Source of the DNA: Streptococcus sp. k-402
GTDB taxonomy: Bacteria > Bacillota > Bacilli > Lactobacillales > Streptococcaceae
Reading direction: 5' to 3'
Length of the DNA stretch: 34,741 nucleotides
Assembly (NCBI RefSeq): GCF_013277515.1
Contig: NZ_VMNB01000017.1
Coordinates: 1-34,741 of the forward strand
Position 1 is the first letter of the stretch. Each line of letters opens with the position of its first letter. The notes under the pieces were generated by a model, which saw only the letters and a program-made list of their open reading frames with translations, ran no database searches and was not told the origin of the DNA. The position numbers and the translations under genes were made by a program. This document shows, one piece after another, positions 25,764 through 32,939 of the stretch.

Positions 25764-26303
25764 ATGAATTCAAAAAAAATAGTTCCAAAAACTAAAACTC
25801 ATACCTTTGACGATGTTATCGAACAAGGGTATTGTCATAGGCTATCAAGATATGTTCCTGATGCAGTTGTTGGAGGTTCCTACAAATATGATTCAACAGA
25901 TGCATTACCATATGCGAAAAAACTTAAAAATACACTATATGGGCAAAATTTATCTGTTAAGTATGTAGCAAGTTTGTTGGATATGTGGGATAGAGCATGT
26001 CAGTTATTTCATACGGTAACAGGGACATGCTTAGCGGATGACATCTTTACCTCAAAGAAAATTTATAGTGAATTGTATTTTTACAATACTAATACTTCTG
26101 ATTTTATTACAGATGAGATTATTGAACTTGTTAAAGAAAAACATCGTTCATATTCTAGAAAAGCTGATGAAGATAGCATTTTATCAGTTGAACATGAGTT
26201 TGAGATTAACCCTGACATCTATTATTATGTTCTAGGCAAATTGGGTTGGAAAAGAGTAAAACACAATTACCTAGTTAAGGCTCTTGCAGGGGCATTATCT
26301 TAG
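25764..26303 (+). CDS. Hypothetical protein of the element (179 aa)
   Basis: Not recognised. A soluble protein with many Tyr and Lys residues and a C-terminal GKLGWKRVKHNYLVKAL stretch. The ATG at 25764 is chosen because it follows AAAGGAAAT; an in-frame TTG at 25746 would overlap the ribosome site. The gene is followed by a terminator-like hairpin and then the coupling-protein operon. Confidence 0.6.
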   Translation: MNSKKIVPKTKTHTFDDVIEQGYCHRLSRYVPDAVVGGSYKYDSTDALPYAKKLKNTLYGQNLSVKYVASLLDMWDRACQLFHTVTGTCLADDIFTSKKIYSELYFYNTNTSDFITDEIIELVKEKHRSYSRKADEDSILSVEHEFEINPDIYYYVLGKLGWKRVKHNYLVKALAGALS

Positions 26304-26311
26304 TTTAATCT

Positions 26312-26336
26312 AGGGGAGTATTCCTCCCCTTTTATA
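26312..26336 (+). terminator. Terminator after the 179-aa gene
   Basis: AGGGGAG / CTCCCCT with a 5-nt loop is followed by TTTTATAT. Confidence 0.75.
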
Positions 26337-26361
26337 TCTTAAAAAAGAAAGGAATTGCGTC

Positions 26362-26592
26362 ATGAAGAATCTCTATAAATATCTTTTTTATTTGTTCTTT
26401 ATTGGATTTGGTTGCACATTATATTATGTGCTTCTTTTAAAAAATGTCTATTCTCCTATCTTTGAAGCTATTGCAATATTGATGGGTATTACGATGATTA
26501 TCTTTTTGATGATTTTTATAGATATGGCTTCCCCTGCTGGAGAGGAGAGAAAACATGAGAATGTTGAATCAAAGAATCTCGGTGATGAATAA
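26362..26592 (+). CDS. Small membrane protein with two hydrophobic segments
   Basis: A 76-aa protein with two transmembrane segments (about 7-26 and 32-54) and a charged C-terminus. Not recognised. Its last 38 bases overlap the FtsK-like gene, indicating translational coupling, so it may be a membrane partner of that ATPase. Confidence 0.6.
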   Translation: MKNLYKYLFYLFFIGFGCTLYYVLLLKNVYSPIFEAIAILMGITMIIFLMIFIDMASPAGEERKHENVESKNLGDE

Positions 26593-27916
26593 GTATCCGT
26601 ACTTTATTCGTCCTCGAAATATTAAAATTGTTAGACTAGCTATTCAAATTTTTACCCTTTTACTTCTCATGTGTTCATGGATTGCTACAATCCCATTTAT
26701 TGCACGTCTAGTCTTTTCCATGTTTTTTATAAGTCTTCTTTTTTTCGTAGAGAAGTTCTTTCGTTCTAATTTTATAGCAAAATTGAGAAACAAGCTCAAT
26801 ATCAGAGAAGCATTGTTTTATATGTTAGTTAGTTTGGCTCTTTATGATGAAAGTGATAATGAAGTAGTAGATACAGCAGTTCTATATTTTGACGTTTCTA
26901 AGGATAACAAAGTTATTGTCTGTGTCCCATTATTTGGCAACCGTTATCTGAAAACCTTGAAAAATTTAGAGGAATATCTATGCCCCACTTTGGGCTTGTC
27001 CTTGCTGTCTAAAAAAGAAGAAATCGATAAAATAGTATACGTGTTAGGGAAGATAGAAGAAATTGAACAATACGTTTTTAATACTAATACATTAACTAGG
27101 GAGTTTTTTAAGGATATTCCTAGTCCAATAATCAAGCTATCAAATACCCAACAATTCTCTCTGAAATCGAATACTAATATCGGTATATATGGACGAACAG
27201 GGACAGGAAAAACAATAGCCCTACAATGGTACTTATTTAATGCACTGGCTAAAGGTTGTGGAACTGTTGACGGTACTTACTTAGGCATTGTAGACGGAAA
27301 AGGGGCAGACTTATATGCCCTTGGCAAGCTTCTTGAAGAAGAATTGGGCAAAAGTGTTTCCGTAGGTTCTTCTCCTACTTCACTTGCAAAGCTATCAAGA
27401 CAGTTTGTGGAGATGATGAATGAACGTTTTGAGGTTATCAAGCAGAACAGTTCTCTAAATGCTGATGCATATGATTTGGGGATGACACCGAATTTCCTGT
27501 TTATTGATGAGCTCGCTTCTATTCGTGATAGTTGTGGCTCTAGCAAACAAGGTAAAGAGTTATGGAACGAAATTTTGCAAAATTTGGGTTTGATTGCTCG
27601 CAAAGGACGCCAGGCAGGTTTTCACCTCTGCCTTAGTACCCAAGACCCTAATGCAGACAATATTCCTGTGGAGTTGCGCCTCCAAATATCAAGTGTTTTG
27701 TATCTCTCGAATATTGGTATAGACCGGTTAAAAATGGCATTTTCTATGTGTGAACTTGAGAATGTACCTACTGTATCAGACAGGAAAGGGGAAGCTCTAT
27801 TTTTCGCTGATGGAATAAATTCGGTTGAGCCTGTGCTAACAATTGTGCCATTTGTTGATTTAAAAACTAAACAAGAATTTTTACAGGTAGTTAGAAATAT
27901 ACTGCCAAACTACTAA
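26555..27916 (+). CDS. FtsK/SpoIIIE-type coupling ATPase (TcpA-like)
   Basis: A 453-aa DNA-pumping ATPase. Two N-terminal transmembrane segments (about 28-66) are followed by a RecA-like motor with Walker A GRTGTGKT (213-220), Walker B FLFIDE (314-319) and the GRQAGFHL...STQDP block (351-365) of this family. In ICEs and IMEs such proteins act as coupling proteins that bring relaxase-bound DNA to the conjugation pore. The ATG at 26555 has a GGAGAGGAGA site. Confidence 0.85.
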   Translation: MRMLNQRISVMNKYPYFIRPRNIKIVRLAIQIFTLLLLMCSWIATIPFIARLVFSMFFISLLFFVEKFFRSNFIAKLRNKLNIREALFYMLVSLALYDESDNEVVDTAVLYFDVSKDNKVIVCVPLFGNRYLKTLKNLEEYLCPTLGLSLLSKKEEIDKIVYVLGKIEEIEQYVFNTNTLTREFFKDIPSPIIKLSNTQQFSLKSNTNIGIYGRTGTGKTIALQWYLFNALAKGCGTVDGTYLGIVDGKGADLYALGKLLEEELGKSVSVGSSPTSLAKLSRQFVEMMNERFEVIKQNSSLNADAYDLGMTPNFLFIDELASIRDSCGSSKQGKELWNEILQNLGLIARKGRQAGFHLCLSTQDPNADNIPVELRLQISSVLYLSNIGIDRLKMAFSMCELENVPTVSDRKGEALFFADGINSVEPVLTIVPFVDLKTKQEFLQVVRNILPNY

Positions 27917-27928
27917 TAACGGTATTTT

Positions 27929-27969
27929 TCTCTGTTGGAATAGGAATTCTTTTCAATAGAGAAAAAGAG
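27929..27969 (+). other. Hairpin between the coupling-ATPase gene and the 104-aa gene
   Basis: TTTTTCTCT-G-TTG pairs with CAA-T-AGAGAAAAA around a central loop. No T-run follows on the plus strand. It may be an mRNA-stability or processing element. Confidence 0.4.
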
Positions 27970-28013
27970 CCAACCGACTGCATTGCAGGAGGTAAGAAAG
28001 AAAGGAATTTAAC

Positions 28014-28328
28014 ATGAAATTAAATGATTTTTTGAAACCCGAGTTACTAGGCAATCGCTTTTTTGCCGTTAAAGGGTATACAGAAGTATTAGATAGAGAG
28101 ACTAATAAGCCCGTAGCTTTACGACTTAATGTGTCAATTCAAGATGAGAATTCTGATTTCTTTATGGAGATGATACAAGTCAAAATAAATACATTATCGC
28201 CTACTGCTTCTGTTCAAGAGATGGCGAACAACAAAACTTGTCCTGTTAGTCTTAAAGATTTAAACGTAGGGCAATTCAATGGAAATTTGTGGTTCGCTTG
28301 TTCTGATGTTTTACCTGTAACAAAATAG
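28014..28328 (+). CDS. Hypothetical protein of the element (104 aa)
   Basis: Not recognised with certainty. A compact protein with alternating short strands and no membrane segment. Similar-sized proteins next to rolling-circle initiators are often DNA-processing accessories, but no motif proves that. It starts after AAAGGAATT and is followed 33 bp later by the 129-aa gene. Confidence 0.55.
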   Translation: MKLNDFLKPELLGNRFFAVKGYTEVLDRETNKPVALRLNVSIQDENSDFFMEMIQVKINTLSPTASVQEMANNKTCPVSLKDLNVGQFNGNLWFACSDVLPVTK

Positions 28329-28361
28329 CTAAGATTAGATAATATATAAAGGAGTTTTACA

Positions 28362-28751
28362 ATGCAAACTTTTAACTACGATGATTTTAAGAATGAAAAG
28401 GGGATTGTTTCATTTTCTGAAGCAGAACAAATCTATTCTAGTCTCCTTAATTCCTCCAATCAACTTGATAAAGAATTTCAAGAAGAATGGACAACATTTG
28501 TACTTCTATGCGTAGAGTATGCCTCTGCACGTGGTAAATGGCTCACACTCTCAAGAGAAGAGAAACTTGCCAATGATGAATCTAGAACTGTTACTCACAA
28601 TAAAGTTATTTATCAACTAAAGATTTTAAAAGGTTTAGCAAGTGAACAGGGCAATGATGTTGCTTGGTTTGAACAATTTAACGATGACAGAAAACGTATT
28701 GGCGACTTTGCTTGCTATGTAGCTTATATCTATGCCTTAAATGCTCGATAG
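28362..28751 (+). CDS. Hypothetical protein of the element (129 aa)
   Basis: A soluble, mainly helical 129-aa protein with a conserved-looking C-terminus (DRKRIGDFACYVAYIYALNAR) that I associate with hypothetical proteins of streptococcal mobile elements. Function unknown. The start follows AAAGGAG. It is the last intact gene of this run before the phosphoesterase relic. Confidence 0.6.
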   Translation: MQTFNYDDFKNEKGIVSFSEAEQIYSSLLNSSNQLDKEFQEEWTTFVLLCVEYASARGKWLTLSREEKLANDESRTVTHNKVIYQLKILKGLASEQGNDVAWFEQFNDDRKRIGDFACYVAYIYALNAR

Positions 28752-28785
28752 ACAATTAGAGGATATTATAGCTATATATTACTCT

Positions 28786-28874
28786 ATGTCTGATATTCAT
28801 GGAAATTATTAAATAACATCTTAAGAATAATTAATTCTATTTATCTATCACCGAAACAATGTGCTATAACTTAA
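28786..28874 (+). pseudogene. Frameshifted 5' relic of a calcineurin-like phosphoesterase
   Basis: An ATG opens with MSDIHGNY and then stops. Shifting frame at 28803 continues with LLNNILRIINSIYLSPKQCAIT before a stop at 28872. The metal-binding SDIHGN motif followed by a helix and then LSP is how PPP-type phosphoesterases begin. The next block, GDxxDRG, is missing. It is therefore the decayed start of such a gene, left directly upstream of an intact phosphoesterase gene. Confidence 0.65.
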
Positions 28875-28917
28875 TTCGATTCTTAGACTAATATCAAAAA
28901 TAAAGAGGGGAATATAT

Positions 28918-29685
28918 ATGAAGACGTTATTAATTGGTGATTTACACTTAAAATCTCAACTGATTTTACCCATTGTTGACAAAATTATCCAAACACATAA
29001 TATTAAGAGAATCATTTTTCTTGGTGATTACGTTGATTTACATGGTCAAACTAACAATATCCAACTTTATGCCAAAGACCTCACTTTTTTATACTCTTGG
29101 AAAATAGATAAAGAGCAAAACGGAATAGATGTAATTAATCTTATAGGTAATCATGATGCTTATTATTTACTGGGAGAACAAGCTCCTTTCTCAATTCAAA
29201 ACCTAGAGGTCTTTTTCGCAGTTAAAGAATTGTTGCAGGATTTGAAATTACAAGTAGCTTATCAACTAGATGATTATTTAGTCAGTCACGCTGGTTTCAA
29301 TCTGATATTTGACCCAAAAGAATGGCATTTTAACCTCTATACCAAAGAGCATGAAGAAGAATTAGATATTCTAGCTTATACAATAGGACCAATGCGTGGT
29401 GGGAAAGCTCTTGGGGGGTCTCCTTTATGGGCACATTTTAGAGAATTAGAACTGCTTCCCAACCAAGACTTTCCTAAACAAATTGTTGGGCATACCCCTA
29501 AAGAATCTATTGATATTTCTAAAAATGTTATTGGTATAGATACTTTTTCATTATATATTGACAAAGATAATAAATATCAATTTATTGGTAATGGAGATTT
29601 ACTCGTTTATGACCAAGGACATTTTGAGGTCATTTCAACAGACTGGGCAACAGACAAAATATTAAAACAATTACCACGACTATAA
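28918..29685 (+). CDS. Calcineurin-like phosphoesterase
   Basis: A 255-aa metallophosphoesterase with a complete di-metal site: D8 and H10 (GDLH), D37 (GDYVD), N78-H79 (GNHD), H124 (SHAG) and H192 (VGHTP). This PPP-like set hydrolyses phosphoproteins, nucleotides such as Ap4A, or nucleic acids; the substrate cannot be read from sequence. The start follows AGAGGGG. It is cargo of the element, just upstream of the origin-like structure. Confidence 0.8.
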   Translation: MKTLLIGDLHLKSQLILPIVDKIIQTHNIKRIIFLGDYVDLHGQTNNIQLYAKDLTFLYSWKIDKEQNGIDVINLIGNHDAYYLLGEQAPFSIQNLEVFFAVKELLQDLKLQVAYQLDDYLVSHAGFNLIFDPKEWHFNLYTKEHEEELDILAYTIGPMRGGKALGGSPLWAHFRELELLPNQDFPKQIVGHTPKESIDISKNVIGIDTFSLYIDKDNKYQFIGNGDLLVYDQGHFEVISTDWATDKILKQLPRL

Positions 29686-29693
29686 ATTTAATA

Positions 29694-29794
29694 GCTACTT
29701 CTCATCATGTACCTAAGCAAAACTGCCGACAAGCAGTCGGCAAGCTGGAAGTGTGTTTAGCGGAGCGGTGCTTAGGATCACATGATAGAAGTAG
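29694..29794 (+). other. Predicted origin (dso/oriT-like) structure
   Basis: Long arms at 29694-29718 and 29769-29794 pair in three blocks (CTACTTCT, ATCATGT, CCTAAGC) with small bulges. They enclose a perfect hairpin, TGCCGAC-AAGCA-GTCGGCA (29724-29742). A branched structure directly upstream of a HUH Rep gene is the expected form of a nick site/origin. The nick position is not identified. Confidence 0.6.
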
Positions 29795-29813
29795 GGAGGA
29801 GCTTTGCTCCTCC
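29795..29813 (+). terminator. Strong hairpin GGAGGAGC-TTT-GCTCCTCC
   Basis: A perfect 8-bp stem with a 3-nt loop is followed by a T/A-rich tract (TAGTTTATTTATT). It may terminate phosphoesterase transcription or belong to the origin. Confidence 0.55.
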
Positions 29814-29829
29814 TAGTTTATTTATTATA

Positions 29830-29857
29830 TAGACAATCTTTTGGCGAAAGCTATAAT
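29830..29857 (+). promoter_or_regulatory. Promoter of the rep-xis-int operon
   Basis: TAGACA (29830-29835), a 16-bp spacer and TATAAT (29852-29857). The TAGACA -35 repeats the half-site found in the divergent operator of the element. Confidence 0.65.
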
Positions 29858-29873
29858 AAGGGTGCATTTTTTT

Positions 29874-30656
29874 ATGAGTAATTATAATAAAAAAATCATT
29901 CGCACCGCTTCCTATATCGAAATTTGGGAATATGAAAAGCCAATTTTTTCAAAAGGAAAATCAACTATAGATACTAATGCTGAAAACAAGGAAAAATCAA
30001 AACGTAGAACATTTGACGAACTAACACCAGAAGAACAAGAAAAACGTCTGGAGCGAATGAAAAAAACTCGCTTAGAAGCAAAGTGGAACTTACTCCGTCT
30101 AGTCGATTGTAACTTTGATGATACGACTTCTTTTCTTACCTTAACCACTAAAGAAAATATCAGCGAGAGAAACGAATTCAAAGACTTACTCAAAACATTT
30201 ATCAAACGCTTTAACTATCACATATTTAAAACTAAAAAAAGCCAATTAAAATATATTGCAGTATTAGAAAAGCAAAAACGTGGAGCATGGCATGCTCATA
30301 TTCTACTTTTCAGTGTTCCCTATATTCCACATAAGCAATTATTAGAACTTTGGGGGCATGGTGCAGTATGGATAAATAAAGTTGACGTCGACAGCAAAGA
30401 AAATCGCGGTCGATATGTCACAAAGTATTTTGAAAAAGGTATTGGACAAGAATTGTTGGAAAACTTCGGAAAGCAAGCCTATTTTTCATCACGCAACTTG
30501 AAAAAGCCTGATGAAGATAAATTTTACACTTATGAAGATTTTAACTATGATAGTTCAGTCGTGCTATATGAAACGGAATACACTAGTAAGGTCTATAAAG
30601 ACGGTCAGTATTTCGATAATCATGTAAAGTACAAGAAAATAAGACTAGATGAATAA
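29874..30656 (+). CDS. HUH-type rolling-circle replication initiator/relaxase
   Basis: A 260-aa HUH endonuclease. Motif I is FLTLTT (87-92), motif II is the HUH metal site WHAHILL (H140, H142), and motif III is YVTKYFEK, with the candidate nicking Tyr181 or Tyr185. Such proteins nick one strand, stay attached to the 5' end and start rolling-circle replication; in streptococcal IMEs they also serve as relaxase. The ATG at 29874 is chosen because it follows AAGGGTG; an in-frame TTG at 29841 precedes the promoter -10. Confidence 0.82.
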   Translation: MSNYNKKIIRTASYIEIWEYEKPIFSKGKSTIDTNAENKEKSKRRTFDELTPEEQEKRLERMKKTRLEAKWNLLRLVDCNFDDTTSFLTLTTKENISERNEFKDLLKTFIKRFNYHIFKTKKSQLKYIAVLEKQKRGAWHAHILLFSVPYIPHKQLLELWGHGAVWINKVDVDSKENRGRYVTKYFEKGIGQELLENFGKQAYFSSRNLKKPDEDKFYTYEDFNYDSSVVLYETEYTSKVYKDGQYFDNHVKYKKIRLDE

Positions 30657-30669
30657 AGGAGTAAGTCAC

Positions 30670-30873
30670 ATGATAGCAACTGTTACTAAGAATGACCTAA
30701 TTGCCCTCGGTTTCTCTGAGGGAACATCTAAACGTATTATCCGCCAAGGGAAAGAGCTACTGATAACCCGAGGCTTTACAGTCTATCAGAACAAGCGAAT
30801 TGGTACTATACCTGCTACTATTGCTACCGAATTACTCGGTTTTGATGTTCAAAACAGTACCCTCAAGGAGTAA
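30670..30873 (+). CDS. DUF3173 protein (putative excisionase-type factor)
   Basis: A 67-aa basic protein of the DUF3173 kind, commonly encoded just before tyrosine integrases in streptococcal ICEs and IMEs. It contains a helix-turn-helix-like centre (SEGTSKRIIRQGKEL) and ends in ATELLGF. The ATG at 30670 follows AAAGGAG. It ends three bases before the integrase start. A role in directionality is inferred from position. Confidence 0.75.
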   Translation: MIATVTKNDLIALGFSEGTSKRIIRQGKELLITRGFTVYQNKRIGTIPATIATELLGFDVQNSTLKE

Positions 30874-30876
30874 AAT

Positions 30877-32010
30877 ATGGCAATTAGAAAAGGTAAAGAC
30901 GGTAATTGGGTAGTTGATATTAGCAACGGTTTTGACCCAATAACACTAAAGCAACGTAGACTTGTCAGAAAGGGCTATAAGACGAAAAAAGAAGCTATTG
31001 AAGCAGAACACTACTTACGAAGTGTAGAGTTAAAAGAACGCTTCTATGGGGCTAAAATAACTATCCCCATACTATATGAACTACTTAAGGAAGAAGATAG
31101 CATAAATCATCGAAAAGCAAGCTATATCAATACACAAGATAATAATTACAACAAACACATCAAAGATTATTTTTCTATGGTCGATAATGTCGGAAAATTG
31201 ACCTATGATGACATCTACCAGTTTAGAGAACATCTTAGGCAAAAAGCGGCTAAAAATTCAGATAGACCGTTAAGCACAAATACTATTAACAAAATCATGA
31301 TTTTACTCAAAAAAATTTTTGATGTTGGTTTGCGAAAAGGCTATTACTCCTCCAATCCAGCAAAATTGATAAAAAAGTTGCCAATTGAAAAAACAAAAAT
31401 GCAATTTTGGACAGTCAAAGAATTTCAGAAGTTTTTGACACTATTTGAACCCGAAGAATACAATATCAAACTACTCTTTACTGTTCTATTCTTTACAGGA
31501 TTAAGACTTGGGGAAGCTCTTGCCCTAACATGGCAAGACATCGACTTTTCAAGTAATACAATTCATATCACGAAATCTGTCTATGTTAATAAAGGAGTAA
31601 CTCATATCAGCACAACAAAAACTAAAGCAGGAACAAGAAGAATTGTCATCAATAAAAAATTAAGCCAAGAATTACAAGATTGGGAAAAGCAACAAAAACA
31701 TCTATTAGAGCAATTTACCAACAATAGCCTAACATTACAAGTGTTTCAAAATAGTCCTATCACAATTACAAAAAATGCAGTTGAAAAACAATATAAGAAA
31801 ATACTTGAACGTGATAGCACACTAAAACAGATACGCATACACGATTTTAGGCACTCACACGCTTCCCTGCTGATTAACCAAGGGGAAGATTATCTAGTTG
31901 TAAAAGAGCGACTAGGACATGCTTCTATAACAACCACGATTGATACCTACTCTCACTTGTACCCAAGTAAGCAAAAGGATTTAGCTGATAAACTAGATGA
32001 TTTACTATAA
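30877..32010 (+). CDS. int: Tyrosine recombinase/integrase
   Basis: A 377-aa site-specific recombinase with an N-terminal arm-binding domain (about 1-58), a SAM-like core-binding domain (about 62-165) and the catalytic domain with R210 (TGLRLGE), K248 or K250, H322 and R325 (HDFRHSH), H348 (LGHAS) and nucleophile Y358. All catalytic residues are present. It is expected to recombine the tRNA-Leu att sites. The start follows AAGGAGT. Confidence 0.94.
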   Translation: MAIRKGKDGNWVVDISNGFDPITLKQRRLVRKGYKTKKEAIEAEHYLRSVELKERFYGAKITIPILYELLKEEDSINHRKASYINTQDNNYNKHIKDYFSMVDNVGKLTYDDIYQFREHLRQKAAKNSDRPLSTNTINKIMILLKKIFDVGLRKGYYSSNPAKLIKKLPIEKTKMQFWTVKEFQKFLTLFEPEEYNIKLLFTVLFFTGLRLGEALALTWQDIDFSSNTIHITKSVYVNKGVTHISTTKTKAGTRRIVINKKLSQELQDWEKQQKHLLEQFTNNSLTLQVFQNSPITITKNAVEKQYKKILERDSTLKQIRIHDFRHSHASLLINQGEDYLVVKERLGHASITTTIDTYSHLYPSKQKDLADKLDDLL

Positions 32011-32015
32011 AGTAA

Positions 32016-32044
32016 TTGAGTTTTATAAATGGAAAGTTTATAAT
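32016..32044 (+). promoter_or_regulatory. Promoter giving a leaderless mRNA
   Basis: TTGAGT (32016-32021), a 17-bp spacer and a consensus TATAAT (32039-32044). The next ATG lies at the expected transcription start (32051), and no ribosome site is present. Confidence 0.75.
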
Positions 32045-32050
32045 TAAATC

Positions 32051-32488
32051 ATGGATACATCACAAGCAATAAAAGCACATGAAGTAGCTAAAAAAGCACA
32101 CTTTGGACAAATTGATAGAGCAGGAATTGACTACATTAAACACCCTGAAACAGTAGCTAGTTTTGTCGCAACTGATGAAGAGAAAGCTGTCGCCTATCTA
32201 CATGATGTAATTGAAGATACTTCACTAACCCTACTAGACCTAAAAAAGGAAGGTTTTTCAAAAAACATTATAGAAGCCGTCGATATACTTACAAAGAAAA
32301 AAGGACAAGATTATCAATCTTATCTCAATCTAGTAAAGACAAATGAACTTGCTAGAGTTGTAAAGTTGGCGGATTTACGGCATAATTCAGATTTAAGCAG
32401 ACTACCATTAATTACTGAAAAAGACTTAGAGAGAAATAAGAAATACAGTTCTGCTATTAGATTTTTAAAAACAAAGAAAAAAAGTTAG
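32051..32488 (+). CDS. Single-domain RelA/SpoT-type HD hydrolase (small alarmone hydrolase)
   Basis: A 145-aa protein equal to the hydrolase domain of SpoT/MESH1. Visible are HFGQ...G..YIKHP (H31), the HD pair H51-D52 with E55-D56 (LHDVIEDT), and KLADLRHN (D108, N112). No synthetase, TGS or ACT domain is present. Family knowledge predicts Mn-dependent removal of pyrophosphate from (p)ppGpp or related alarmones; some members act on NADPH. It has its own promoter and a predicted leaderless transcript. Confidence 0.85.
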   Translation: MDTSQAIKAHEVAKKAHFGQIDRAGIDYIKHPETVASFVATDEEKAVAYLHDVIEDTSLTLLDLKKEGFSKNIIEAVDILTKKKGQDYQSYLNLVKTNELARVVKLADLRHNSDLSRLPLITEKDLERNKKYSSAIRFLKTKKKS

Positions 32489-32521
32489 TAACTAAACTAT
32501 AAAAATTTATAAAGAGAAAAC

Positions 32522-32550
32522 AAAAGACAAGGCTTATAAACTTTGTCTTT
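32522..32550 (+). terminator. Terminator after the alarmone-hydrolase gene
   Basis: AAAGACAAGG / CTTTGTCTTT forms a hairpin next to the decayed att copy. It is the diverged twin of the terminator at 33738-33767. Confidence 0.65.
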
Positions 32551-32552
32551 AT

Positions 32553-32609
32553 TACTATACTGGCGGTCGGTCTCGAACTGGTACATCCTTGCGATACTAC
32601 AATTTTATT
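32553..32609 (-). repeat. Decayed internal copy of the tRNA-Leu att site
   Basis: Aligning with the 58-bp att repeat gives about 80% identity over the first 48 bases, with differences mostly C-to-T or G-to-A plus one deletion, then divergence. The adjacent terminator is also duplicated. It marks an old element boundary. Confidence 0.8.
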
Positions 32610-32642
32610 AAAATAAATAACTATAAAAAGTGAAATTTTTTA

Positions 32643-32680
32643 TTGAGAAACTTTTAGACTAGGAGTATAATGTATCTAAA
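32643..32680 (+). promoter_or_regulatory. Promoter and probable operator of the RHH-phosphoesterase pair
   Basis: TTGAGA (32643-32648), a 17-bp spacer and TATAAT (32666-32671). The inverted repeat TTTAGA-N16-TCTAAA (32653-32680) is centred on the -10, as for an autorepressed toxin-antitoxin promoter. Confidence 0.6.
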
Positions 32681-32702
32681 ATAACTATTAGGTGGCTGTT
32701 AT

Positions 32703-32939
32703 ATGAATAATGATGTTACTACACTAATTTCTGTTCAATTTAGTCAAGAGTTAAATTCTTTATTAAATGCTATTGTTGAAGAAAATAATACAACAAAGAC
32801 TGACTTTATTAGACAAGCTATTATAGAGAAAATTGAAGATATGTATGATATTAAGGTCGCTGATGAAGCTTATAAAAAATGGGTTGAATGTGACAAAAAA
32901 ACTTTCTCACATGAAGAAATGATGAGACGCTATGGCTAA
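32703..32939 (+). CDS. Ribbon-helix-helix antitoxin-like protein (RelB/DUF6290-like)
   Basis: A 78-aa protein. The N-terminal ribbon-helix-helix (about 7-48) contains ISVQFSQELNSLLNAI and the turn TTKTDFIRQAI. The acidic C-terminal part ends with SHEEMMRRYG, like RelB-type antitoxins. RelB partners are usually RelE ribonucleases of about 85-95 aa; here the next gene, overlapping by 8 bp, encodes a 243-aa phosphoesterase instead. The start follows AGGTGG. Confidence 0.75.
   Translation: MNNDVTTLISVQFSQELNSLLNAIVEENNTTKTDFIRQAIIEKIEDMYDIKVADEAYKKWVECDKKTFSHEEMMRRYG

Noticed and set aside
26362..26592. Lipoprotein signal in the 76-aa membrane protein
   Set aside because: A Cys follows the first hydrophobic stretch, but the preceding residues (GFG) do not fit a lipobox, and a second membrane segment follows.
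28014..28328. Assignment of the 104-aa protein as a single-strand DNA-binding protein
   Set aside because: Its size and neighbourhood fit, but no SSB or OB-fold motif can be recognised by eye.
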